A stretch of 8,149 nt of DNA. Source: JAVBOV01 sp031550205. Its GTDB lineage: Bacteria > Pseudomonadota > Alphaproteobacteria > RF32 > CAG-239. The position numbers were made by a program, and so were the translations under genes. Below the pieces are notes generated by a model. The model searched no databases, had not been told where the DNA came from, and saw nothing but the letters and a program-made list of their open reading frames with translations. This document shows positions 1 through 6,150 of this stretch, piece by piece; position 1 is the first letter of the stretch, and every line of letters begins with the position of its first letter. Location: NCBI GenBank assembly GCA_031550205.1, contig JAVBOV010000016.1, forward strand, positions 1 to 8,149, read 5' to 3'.

Positions 1-75
1 CTGTGAATTATACTAATATTGTTTCACAAAATTATCAACAACAGATTTCATATATAGTATAATTTTTAATTTTAA

Positions 76-105
76 TTGACTACACATTGTTTAGTATAGT
101 ATCTA
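76..105 (+). promoter_or_regulatory. Possible promoter of the lipoprotein-recJ operon
   Basis: TTGACT at 76-81 is a good -35 match. The best-spaced -10 is TATCTA at 100-105 (18-nt spacer). TATAGT at 95-100 is a closer match to the consensus but its spacing from TTGACT is wrong. The whole 1-140 leader is very AT-rich and also holds TATAAT at 58-63 without a clear -35, so the exact start of transcription is uncertain. No coding signal is visible in 1-140. Confidence 0.35.
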
Positions 106-140
106 TATAGTAAAAGTAATCTGTATAAGGGTCATTATCA

Positions 141-887
141 ATGCAAATATTCAAAAAAATCAGCATGCTTTATCTGGCGGGTCTTCTTGCCGGCTGCTCC
201 ACGGTTGTCTTTCCCGAGATTGAAGATAACGACTACGGTTTTGCCCAAACTGAATCTGAAAAAGATCAAAAAGTTATCAAAGAGGGTGAAACTCTTGGTT
301 CTGACGACCAAAACAAAGCCTACGAGGGCGATGAAAACACTGTTTCAATAGCTGATAATAATCCGGAAGGTTATAAAGACGTCCATGTTCAGACCAATGA
401 TCCCAAGCTGAACAAACTGCTTGAAACCGGAGAACCGGGCGTTGAGCAAAAGGCGGATAACGTCTCTTTCAAAGATTCCAGCTATGAAGAACCTAAAGCC
501 GCAGAACCTGAACAGCCCAGAATTTTAAGCGTTCACTATCTGGCCGACACTTTCTACTTTGATAACGGCAGCGATTATTTATCGCCCGAATATAACAGCC
601 GCATCAGAAAAGTTGCCAAACTTGCCAAAGAACGCAATGCCGTTGTTAATGTTTACGGCTATTCCTCAAGCCGCACCGGCAACACCGATTTGGCTTCTCA
701 TAAGCTGGCCAACTTTGAAGTTTCTCAAAAACGCGCGGATTCTGTCGCCAAAGCCTTGAAACGTGCCGGCATCAAATCCAAAGACATGAATATTGAAGCG
801 CTTTCCGACACCAACCCCGCTTTCTTGGAGGTCATGCCCGAAGGAGAAAGATTAAACCGCAGGGTTGAAGTTTATATCAGTTACTAA
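141..887 (+). CDS. OmpA-family outer-membrane lipoprotein
   Basis: This 248-residue protein is predicted to be an envelope lipoprotein that anchors the outer membrane to peptidoglycan. A short basic N-terminus (KK at 5-6) and a hydrophobic stretch lead to a lipobox, LAGC at 16-19, so C19 should be lipidated. Residues about 25-128 form an acidic, low-complexity linker rich in E, D, K, N and P, which could span the periplasm. Residues about 132-248 match an OmpA-like peptidoglycan-binding domain: a YFDNGS beta segment, a helix with SQKRADSV near 195-202, and the terminal LNRRVEVYI, whose arginines contact diaminopimelate in this family. The ATG has an AAGGG ribosome site at 127-131. recJ starts 5 nt after the stop, which suggests co-transcription. 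The domain calls are firm; the exact cellular role is inferred, and I do not recognise it as Pal itself. Confidence 0.85.
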   Translation: MQIFKKISMLYLAGLLAGCSTVVFPEIEDNDYGFAQTESEKDQKVIKEGETLGSDDQNKAYEGDENTVSIADNNPEGYKDVHVQTNDPKLNKLLETGEPGVEQKADNVSFKDSSYEEPKAAEPEQPRILSVHYLADTFYFDNGSDYLSPEYNSRIRKVAKLAKERNAVVNVYGYSSSRTGNTDLASHKLANFEVSQKRADSVAKALKRAGIKSKDMNIEALSDTNPAFLEVMPEGERLNRRVEVYISY

Positions 888-892
888 ATTAA

Positions 893-2653
893 ATGGAAAA
901 CCTAAAAACCCTAAACCGCAACCGGATTAAACTGGTTAAAGCAGACGAACAAAAGGCAGAGCTTATCACCCAGAGATATTCTTTGCCTTTTTTGGTTTCT
1001 CGCGTTCTTGTTTCGCGCGGTTTTGGGGTTGAAGACATCCCCGATTTTATAGAGCCAAAAATCTCCAATCTGCTGCCCAACCCCAGTGTTTTAAAAGACA
1101 TGGATAAGGCCGCTTCCAAAATTGCCGAACACATTATTGCGGGCAAGCCGGTCGGCATCATCGGCGACTATGACGTTGACGGCGCCACTTCTTCCGCGCT
1201 TTTGAGAAAATTTCTTGAAGACTGCGGCATCAAGGTTTTTCCGCACATTCCCGACCGCGATGAAGGCTACGGCCCGAGCCGGCTCGCTTTTGACAAATTT
1301 TCATCATTAGGCGTTGAACTGGTAATCAGCGCAGACTGCGGCACCACGGCGTTTGAGCCGCTGGCATATGCGGCTGAAAAAAACATTGCGGTAATTGTTC
1401 TTGACCACCACGAGGCTGAAACCAAACTGCCCAAAGCGTTTGCAGTGGTAAACCCCAAACGTCTTGATGAAGAAAACCAAGTGCCGCACCTTGAATATCT
1501 GGCGGCTGTGGGTGTGGTTTTTTTAAGCTTGGTTGCAATCAACCGCGGCCTCCGCGAAAAAGGTTTTTATAAAAACAGAGCCGAGCCCAACTTGCTCTCA
1601 TATCTGGACTTGGTGGCCTTGGGTACCGTGTGCGATGTTGTGCCGCTTCAAGGACTTAACCGTGCTTTTGTAAAGCAGGGCTTAAAAGTTGTTGCCGCGC
1701 GTTCCAATCTCGGGCTCAAAGCCTTAATGGATAAGGGCGGAGTTAATGAAACTCCCAACACCTTTCATCTTGGTTTTGTTCTTGGCCCGCGCATTAATGC
1801 CTGCGGCCGCGTCGGCGATTCGTCTCTGGTCAGCCACAATCTCTTGTGCGCCAAAGATAACGTCACGGCCGAGCAGCTGGCAGAAACGTTAAACAACTTC
1901 AATTCTCAAAGAAAAGAGATTGAAAACTATGTTCTCTTGAGCGCCATAGAACAGCTTGAAAGTTCTCACCAGGAATATCCCATGGCTTTTGTGGTTGGCA
2001 AAGACTGGCACCAGGGCGTCATCGGCATCGTTGCCGGCAAATTAAAAGAGCGTTATAACCTTCCGGCTTTTGTAATGTCGATTGAAGGCGGCAGCATAAA
2101 AGGCTCCAGCCGCTCGATTCCCGGAATCGACTTAGGCTCGCTCATTATTGCCGCCAAAGAAAAAGGGCTGCTGACCTCCGGCGGCGGCCACGTCATGGCG
2201 GCGGGTTTTTCCTTAAATGAAGACAAGCTGAATGATTTCAGAACATTTATCGGTGAACATATTAAAAACAAAATCGGCGAAGAAGATATTGAGCCGATAA
2301 TAGAGGCGGATTCTCACCTTAATCTTAACGCCGTTAACGTTGATTTGGCTGACAAACTGGAGCTGCTGGAGCCGTATGGCGCCGGCAACCCGGAACCGAA
2401 GTTTATCATCAAAGGCGTCCATGTTAAAAAAACCTCCGTCGTAGGTTCCGGCCATGTCAGGTGTTTTTTGAGCTCATCAGGTGCATCGGGGGTCAAGGCG
2501 CTTGCTTTCAGAGCGGCGGATACTGAGCTTGGCAAAGCTCTGCTTAACCCCGTAAACGAAATGTTTACCCTGATAGGTTATCTTAGAAAAGACAACTGGC
2601 AGGGGCGCAGCTCTGTGCAGTTTATAATTGAAGACGGGATAAAAGAATCATGA
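893..2653 (+). CDS. recJ: Single-stranded-DNA-specific exonuclease RecJ
   Basis: RecJ digests single-stranded DNA 5' to 3' in RecF-pathway recombination, base-excision and mismatch repair. The 586 residues are close to the E. coli length (577). DHH-superfamily metal motifs appear in order: DYDVDG at 92-97, ADCGT at 147-151, DHHEA at 171-175 and D248 in LGTVCDVVPL. The DHHA1 domain carries SGGGH ending at H433. EPYGAGNPEPKF at 493-504 opens the C-terminal OB-like domain. No key residue is missing. The ATG at 893 has no convincing Shine-Dalgarno sequence; the nearest purine-rich stretch (861-870) is too far away, so translation may depend on ribosomes finishing the lipoprotein gene 5 nt upstream. 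The stop overlaps the start of the DUF502 gene. Confidence 0.97.
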   Translation: MENLKTLNRNRIKLVKADEQKAELITQRYSLPFLVSRVLVSRGFGVEDIPDFIEPKISNLLPNPSVLKDMDKAASKIAEHIIAGKPVGIIGDYDVDGATSSALLRKFLEDCGIKVFPHIPDRDEGYGPSRLAFDKFSSLGVELVISADCGTTAFEPLAYAAEKNIAVIVLDHHEAETKLPKAFAVVNPKRLDEENQVPHLEYLAAVGVVFLSLVAINRGLREKGFYKNRAEPNLLSYLDLVALGTVCDVVPLQGLNRAFVKQGLKVVAARSNLGLKALMDKGGVNETPNTFHLGFVLGPRINACGRVGDSSLVSHNLLCAKDNVTAEQLAETLNNFNSQRKEIENYVLLSAIEQLESSHQEYPMAFVVGKDWHQGVIGIVAGKLKERYNLPAFVMSIEGGSIKGSSRSIPGIDLGSLIIAAKEKGLLTSGGGHVMAAGFSLNEDKLNDFRTFIGEHIKNKIGEEDIEPIIEADSHLNLNAVNVDLADKLELLEPYGAGNPEPKFIIKGVHVKKTSVVGSGHVRCFLSSSGASGVKALAFRAADTELGKALLNPVNEMFTLIGYLRKDNWQGRSSVQFIIEDGIKES

Positions 2654-3360
2654 CCAGCAAAGAAGTAATCAGAAGAGCCAGACGCATCAGAAACATCCGT
2701 TTAATCAGACAGCGCGGCGTGTTCATGAAATTCGGCGCCAAAATCAGGGCTTATTTCTTCACCGGCATTTTAGTCACTGCGCCGGTTGCCATCACCTTTT
2801 ACATGGCCTATAAAATTGTAATGTGGATTGACCATGCCGTTGCCAACCTCATTCCCGACCAGGTTAAGATATTTGAACCGCTTCCTTTCACCGTTCCCGG
2901 CATCGGCATCTTGGTTCTTTTGGTAGGTTTCACGCTTATTGGCATGTTTGCTGCCGGTTTCATGGGCAGATTTTTCATCAAACTCGGTGAATGGATTGTT
3001 TATAAAGTTCCGTTAATCTCCAGCATATATTCGCTCTTAAAACAGGTTTTTGAAACTTTTTTAAGCAAAAAGAAACAGTCTTTTAACAAAGTGGTGCTGC
3101 TTGAATATCCGCGCAAAGGCCTGTGGATTATCGGCTTTGTCAGCGGTGACACCAATGGCGAGGTCAAAGATAAATTAAAAGATAAAATGATAAACGTCTT
3201 CGTTCCGACCACTCCCAACCCCACCTCCGGATTTTTAATTTTTGTGCCTAAAAAAGATGTAGAGGAACTGGATATGAGTGTGGAAGACGCCCTAAAATTC
3301 GTCATTTCCTGCGGCATCGTCACCCCGGAACCAACCGCCAAACTCCCCAAGAAAAAATAA
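2650..3360 (+). CDS. DUF502 family inner-membrane protein
   Basis: This 236-residue protein matches DUF502, a bacterial membrane family of unsettled function. A basic N-terminal tail (residues 1-30) precedes two hydrophobic segments, about 35-55 and 80-107. A conserved-looking KVPLISSIYSLLKQVFETF block follows at about 118-137, then a soluble domain with GFVSGD and VFVPTTPNPTSGFLIFVPKKDV, which is the family's most recognisable stretch. The start is placed at 2650 because ATG overlaps the recJ TGA in an ATGA junction, with GGGA at 2636-2639 as a possible ribosome site. An internal ATG at 2725 (residue 26) would remove most of the basic tail and cannot be excluded. The gene ends the operon; no terminator with a T-run follows directly, only a GC-rich palindrome at 3386-3405. 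Confidence 0.88.
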   Translation: MTSKEVIRRARRIRNIRLIRQRGVFMKFGAKIRAYFFTGILVTAPVAITFYMAYKIVMWIDHAVANLIPDQVKIFEPLPFTVPGIGILVLLVGFTLIGMFAAGFMGRFFIKLGEWIVYKVPLISSIYSLLKQVFETFLSKKKQSFNKVVLLEYPRKGLWIIGFVSGDTNGEVKDKLKDKMINVFVPTTPNPTSGFLIFVPKKDVEELDMSVEDALKFVISCGIVTPEPTAKLPKKK

Positions 3361-3385
3361 TTTGCTGTCAATGCTCCTGCTTTCT

Positions 3386-3405
3386 CCTCCCCTTTTAAGG
3401 GGAGG
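3386..3405. repeat. Short GC-rich palindrome, probable dispersed repeat
   Basis: Two perfect 9-bp arms (CCTCCCCTT and AAGGGGAGG) enclose a TT loop, followed by CTGGGTGGGGT. It lacks a T-run on the plus strand, so it is not a classic terminator. Minus-strand translation across it gives a TQPPLKRGGES-type string, a spurious peptide often seen where this intergenic repeat has been mis-called as protein. That family link comes from memory and was not searched. Confidence 0.65.
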
Positions 3406-3456
3406 CTGGGTGGGGTCAAATGGCGAGTTTTGTTTTAACCAAAGTAATTCCTGCCA

Positions 3457-3525
3457 CGTCATCCTGACCCTAGAGCGTAGCGAAGGGGAAGGATCCATGG
3501 ATTCTTCGTTACACTCAGAATGACG
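3457..3525. repeat. Dispersed palindromic intergenic repeat with CGTCAT ends
   Basis: The 69-bp unit starts CGTCATCCTGA and ends TCAGAATGACG, an inverted pair with one mismatch. Further in, GCGTAGCGAAG pairs imperfectly with CTTCGTTACAC, and AGGATC with GATTCT, around a central CATG. The left arm holds extra bases (CCCTAGA, GGGGA), so the stem is bulged. Minus-strand translation contains SECNEES, the signature of a widely distributed non-coding repeat often mis-annotated as peptide. It lies 51 bp after the 3386-3405 palindrome and may be part of the same mosaic. Confidence 0.8.
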
Positions 3526-3563
3526 GTTACGGAAAAACACAACAAAACACGGGAGTTTGAAAA

Positions 3564-3659
3564 ATGAACAAACAAGAATATAGAGCACTAAAAAAACAGC
3601 TCGGCAGCCAAGTCCTCGCCAAACTCTACAGCAAAAACATTAAGATAGAGTTTGATTAA
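3564..3659 (+). CDS. Possible 31-residue small protein
   Basis: The ORF starts MNKQEYRALKKQLG, ends KIEFD, and stops at TAA. It encodes a lysine-rich, probably helical peptide with no membrane segment and no recognised family. In favour of a real gene: GGGAG at 3551-3555 sits about 8 nt before the ATG, codon choice (CTC, GGC, GCC, AAA) resembles the neighbours, and a strong terminator begins 37 bp after the stop. Against it: the short length and the position directly after a dispersed repeat, so it may be the tail of a decayed gene. A weaker hairpin (TGACCA/TGGTCA, 3676-3694) lies between the stop and the terminator. Confidence 0.4.
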   Translation: MNKQEYRALKKQLGSQVLAKLYSKNIKIEFD

Positions 3660-3696
3660 TTCGCTCACTGCCCCCTGACCACCGCCCCTGGTCACT

Positions 3697-3728
3697 AAAA
3701 AAGCCTCTTCAATCGAAGAGGCTTTTTT
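3697..3728. terminator. Bidirectional rho-independent terminator
   Basis: A perfect 14-bp stem (3697-3710 with 3715-3728) has a 4-nt AATC loop. The core is GCCTCTTC/GAAGAGGC, with six A on one side and six T on the other, so it can stop transcripts from both strands. It ends one base before the last base of the bamE stop codon (minus strand) and closes off the plus-strand small ORF or DUF502 operon. Confidence 0.92.
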
Positions 3729-3729
3729 C

Positions 3730-4188
3730 CTACATTCCTTGTCCGCCGCCATATGCGCCCATTGGGGCATAGGTTCTGGTTCCGCCGAAAAATCTGGTAA
3801 AGAAGCCCGGAGTGTGTCCCAAGGTTTCGGTCTTTTCTTGGGCCACGGCCACTTCCTGTCCTTCTTTTCTGGTCATCCTTTTAATATCGGCCACTTTGTT
3901 ATCTTTGTTAAATTTAATGGTAAGCAAATCTCTGTCAACTTCCTCAGGTCTGAAAAACGCTACTCTCTTAACGTCGGCCGACATATAAAGCCAGGTGTTC
4001 TGGTCTAAAGAAATCACTGCCGAAGGCGTTCCAAGCAGTTCCTGCACGTCCTCTTTGCTTTGTCCGATTGCCACTTTGGCAATTTTTTCATCAACCGGCA
4101 TATTGCCGTTGTGCGTAATAAACAAGTCTTTATCGGTTGAGCAGGCGCTCAATACCAAAAGCAGCGCAAACACTCTAAGCATTGACAT
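3730..4188 (-). CDS. bamE: BamE/SmpA-family outer-membrane lipoprotein
   Basis: BamE is a small lipoprotein of the beta-barrel assembly machinery, which inserts outer-membrane proteins. The 152 residues begin with a signal peptide and lipobox LSAC at 13-16, predicting lipidated C16. Residues about 30-100 fit the SmpA/OmlA fold: GQSKEDVQELLGTPS at 42-56 and the NTWLYMS strand with W66 and Y68. A variable tail after residue 105 ends in a Gly/Tyr/Met-rich stretch and is longer than in E. coli BamE (113 residues). The start at 4188 is supported by AAGGA 7 nt upstream on the minus strand; M3 is a second possible start. The stop is TAG and abuts the terminator. The gene diverges from DUF177 and faces the recJ operon. 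Confidence 0.85.
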   Translation of the reverse strand: MSMLRVFALLLVLSACSTDKDLFITHNGNMPVDEKIAKVAIGQSKEDVQELLGTPSAVISLDQNTWLYMSADVKRVAFFRPEEVDRDLLTIKFNKDNKVADIKRMTRKEGQEVAVAQEKTETLGHTPGFFTRFFGGTRTYAPMGAYGGGQGM

Positions 4189-4210
4189 ATTATTAATCCT
4201 TATGTATTAA
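4182..4210 (+). promoter_or_regulatory. Promoter of the DUF177-rpmF-plsX-fabH cluster
   Basis: A consensus -35 TTGACA (4182-4187) and a -10 TATTAA (4205-4210) are separated by 17 nt, predicting a start near 4217 and a leader of about 28 nt. The -35 covers the ATG of the divergent bamE gene, so polymerase binding here could interfere with bamE expression. Confidence 0.65.
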
Positions 4211-4236
4211 AATCTTGCACAACGATAACATAAGGA
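4197..4236. promoter_or_regulatory. 9-bp inverted repeat carrying both divergent ribosome sites
   Basis: TCCTTATGT (4197-4205) and ACATAAGGA (4228-4236) are perfect inverted copies. Each contains the AAGGA ribosome site of one divergent gene, bamE on the minus strand and DUF177 on the plus strand. The left arm also overlaps the promoter -10 by one base. It could be an operator-like dyad, or similar leaders that happen to face each other. Confidence 0.45.
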
Positions 4237-4244
4237 AAATCTCA

Positions 4245-4763
4245 ATGCAAAATATTTTTTCTTATCCCATACTTATTGATGACTTAAACGCCAATGAGAA
4301 AAAATATAAAATATCCGCCGAGCCCGAGCATCTTCCGTATCTGACCGAGGTCTTAAAAGTTCCCGGCGTGAATATGTTAAGCGCCGAATTTGTGCTTAAA
4401 AACAACAAAAAAGAGCATCTCTTGAAAGTTCGCGGTTAGGTAAAAGCCGAAGTCAAAGAACAAAGTGTGGTCAGTCTGGAATATTTCAATCAACAATATA
4501 AGGATGTTTTTGAGTTGAGCTATGATACCAAAGCCACCATAACCTCCCAAAAAGGTTTGGAAAGAAGCCTGGACGAAGACATTCCAGAAATCATAATTGG
4601 CGGAAAACTTGACCTGGTTGACCTCGCAATCGAGCAATTGGCTCTGGTTTTAAACGATTACCCCCGCAAACCCGGAGAAAATTTTGAGTTCACCCCAAGC
4701 TTTGATATCAACGAACCAATAAAATCCAACCCGTTTGAAGTTCTGAAAACTCTAAAGAAATAA
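4245..4763 (+). pseudogene. DUF177 (YceD) family gene interrupted by an amber codon
   Basis: One reading frame of 173 codons runs from ATG 4245 (TAAGGA ribosome site at 4231-4236) to TAA 4763, broken by TAG at 4437-4439 (codon 65). Both halves are recognisably one DUF177 protein. The first 64 residues hold the N-terminal strands up to LLKVRG. The last 107 continue with VKAEV, the VVSLEYF strand, the acidic SLDEDIPEIII region and the DLVDLAIEQLALVLNDYPR helix typical of the family. YceD is encoded next to rpmF in many bacteria and has been linked to ribosome or rRNA maturation. A TTG at 4215 is an in-frame alternative start but lacks a ribosome site. A restart at GTG 4467 is possible but has no clear ribosome site. 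A truncated product, read-through of TAG or a sequencing error all remain possible. Confidence 0.85.
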
Positions 4764-4776
4764 GCAAACCATCATT

Positions 4777-4804
4777 AATCAAAAATCCAAAATCAAAAAT
4801 CCAA
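4777..4804. repeat. Tandem 14-bp repeat (2 copies)
   Basis: AATCAAAAATCCAA occurs twice head to tail (4777-4790, 4791-4804), followed by a partial third unit (AAT). It starts 13 bp after the DUF177 stop and precedes the rpmF promoter. Similar AATC/AAAATCC repeats are common intergenic filler in some bacteria; no function is apparent. Confidence 0.8.
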
Positions 4805-4812
4805 AATTCCTC

Positions 4813-4841
4813 TTGCATTTCCCAAACAAATGGTTTATTAA
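4813..4841 (+). promoter_or_regulatory. Possible internal promoter for rpmF-plsX-fabH
   Basis: TTGCAT (4813-4818) and TATTAA (4836-4841) are 17 nt apart. The -10 is identical to that proposed upstream of DUF177. The -35 is weak (3 of 6 bases). A separate start for rpmF would fit the 120-bp gap between DUF177 and rpmF. Confidence 0.4.
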
Positions 4842-4883
4842 TGCACCTCGAATATAAACATTTATCTAAAAGAGTATAAGAAA

Positions 4884-5075
4884 ATGGCTGTACCTAAAAA
4901 GAAAACTTCCAAATCACGTCGCAATATGCGCCGTTCTCATCATGCTTTGGGCAAAAACGCCCACATGGAGTGCCCGAATTGCGGAGAGCTGAAACGCCCT
5001 CACAATATTTGTGATTCTTGCGGTCAATATGACGGCAAAGAAGTTGTTGCCAAAAACACAACAACCGCTGAATAA
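4884..5075 (+). CDS. rpmF: 50S ribosomal protein L32
   Basis: L32 is a small protein of the large ribosomal subunit. The 63 residues start MAVPKKKTSKSRRNMRRSHH, the canonical basic N-terminus. They continue into a zinc-ribbon of the four-cysteine type: CPNC at 30-33 and CDSC at 43-46, separated by GELKRPHNI. All four metal ligands are present, so this is the zinc-binding form. The ribosome site is weak (AAAGAG about 9 nt before ATG). plsX follows after 25 bp, the usual rpmF-plsX-fabH arrangement that ties ribosome and membrane-lipid synthesis together. Confidence 0.98.
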   Translation: MAVPKKKTSKSRRNMRRSHHALGKNAHMECPNCGELKRPHNICDSCGQYDGKEVVAKNTTTAE

Positions 5076-5089
5076 TTGAACTGATTTTC

Positions 5090-5094
5090 AGGAG
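5090..5094 (+). promoter_or_regulatory. Strong ribosome site that fixes the plsX TTG start
   Basis: AGGAG lies 6 nt before TTG 5101. The first in-frame ATG is residue 12, inside the conserved DAMGGD motif, so the TTG must be the start. Confidence 0.85.
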
Positions 5095-5100
5095 CCGGCT

Positions 5101-6150
5101 TTGTCAAACAATCTGGTTATATCAATTGATGCTATGGGGGGAGATGATTCCCCCAGAGTTGTTATTGAAGGCTTGGCAATTGCTGCCGGCAAAAACACCG
5201 ACGTGAATTTTCTGCTTTTCGGAGACGAGAGCAAAATCAATCCCATTTTAAAAAATCATCACATTTTAAAAGACCGCTGCAAGGTGGTTCATGCCGGCGA
5301 AGTGGTGAAGAATGACGATAAACCTTCTCAGGTTATCAGAAACCGCAACACCAGCATGTTCATGGCCATAGACGCCGTTAAAAGAGCCGAGGCCGAGGCC
5401 GTTGTTTCGGCCGGCAACACCGGCGCCTTAATGGCAATTTCCAAGCTTTCGCTGCGCACCATCCAAAAAATTCACCGCCCGGCCATAGTCAGCATCATGC
5501 CGCACCAAAACGGCAAATATGTTATGCTGGACTTGGGTGCCAACACCGAATGCGATGCCATTAATCTGGTTGAATTTGCGCTCATGGGCAATATTGTGGC
5601 CAAGCACGCCTTGGGTATTGAAAAACCTCGCGTTGCGCTGCTTAACATCGGTGCTGAAGAAATGAAGGGCAAGGAAGAAATTCGCCAGGCCGCAAATATC
5701 ATTAAAAATTCCAAGCTGAATATAGACTTCATCGGTTATATTGAACCGCATGAAATTCCCAACGACGTGGCCGACGTGGTTGTGGCCGACGGTTTCACCG
5801 GCAACATTGCCTTAAAATCGATTGAAGGAACGGCCAGGTTATTGCTGAGACTTCTTAAACGTTCTTTCAAAGAGTCGTTTTTTGCCAAACTTGGCCTGCC
5901 GTTTTTGCTTGGCCCGTTGTTCAAGCTTAAAAAAATTATGGACCCGCGTCTTTACAACGGCGCCATGTTTGTAGGCCTAAACGGTCTGTCGGTTAAAAGT
6001 CACGGCGGAACAGACGCTTTGGGCTATTCTGTGGCGGTTGAAAACGCCATTAGACTTGTTCGCAAGAACTTTGTTTCCACCATCCGCCAAGAGCTTGAAA
6101 AAGTCGAGCTCGATGAATTATCTCAGGAAGTTATTTATGACATTTATTAG
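5101..6150 (+). CDS. plsX: Phosphate acyltransferase PlsX
   Basis: PlsX converts acyl-ACP and phosphate to acyl-phosphate, the donor that PlsY uses to acylate glycerol-3-phosphate in phospholipid synthesis. It acts at the inner face of the membrane. The protein has 349 residues, a normal family length. Recognisable blocks are DAMGGD (10-15), SAGNTGAL (103-110), LDLGANTE (143-150), NIGAEEMKG (182-190), DGFTGN (230-235) and SHGGTDA (300-306). Residues about 245-285 form the amphipathic, hydrophobic hairpin region that in PlsX mediates membrane contact. Translation starts at TTG with a strong AGGAG site. The stop is TAG, and reading through it would add only 16 codons, so it looks like a true end. 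The last 14 nt overlap fabH. Confidence 0.97.
   Translation: MSNNLVISIDAMGGDDSPRVVIEGLAIAAGKNTDVNFLLFGDESKINPILKNHHILKDRCKVVHAGEVVKNDDKPSQVIRNRNTSMFMAIDAVKRAEAEAVVSAGNTGALMAISKLSLRTIQKIHRPAIVSIMPHQNGKYVMLDLGANTECDAINLVEFALMGNIVAKHALGIEKPRVALLNIGAEEMKGKEEIRQAANIIKNSKLNIDFIGYIEPHEIPNDVADVVVADGFTGNIALKSIEGTARLLLRLLKRSFKESFFAKLGLPFLLGPLFKLKKIMDPRLYNGAMFVGLNGLSVKSHGGTDALGYSVAVENAIRLVRKNFVSTIRQELEKVELDELSQEVIYDIY
6125..6130 (+). promoter_or_regulatory. Ribosome site within plsX that sets the fabH start
   Basis: AGGAAG lies 6 nt before ATG 6137, inside the plsX coding sequence. It supports this ATG over the upstream in-frame starts at 6038 and 6110, which would add residues with no counterpart in FabH. 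Confidence 0.75.

Noticed and set aside
1313..1546. Overlapping minus-strand ORFs inside recJ (and similar ones inside plsX and fabH)
   Set aside because: They are antisense shadows of strongly conserved genes, with no ribosome sites or recognisable domains.
3000..3588. Minus-strand ORFs of 139 and 98 codons across DUF502 and the repeats
   Set aside because: They run through antisense DUF502 and the palindromic repeats. Their PLKGEE- and SECNEES-like strings are known artefacts of non-coding repeats.
4437..4439. Reassigned TAG codon or selenocysteine/pyrrolysine insertion
   Set aside because: bamE and plsX end naturally at TAG, no family residue of that kind is expected in DUF177, and no supporting gene or element is in the window.
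6038..6136. Longer fabH start adding 33 residues
   Set aside because: The extra residues only re-read plsX in another frame and have no FabH counterpart. ATG 6137 has a good AGGAAG site and gives a normal length.
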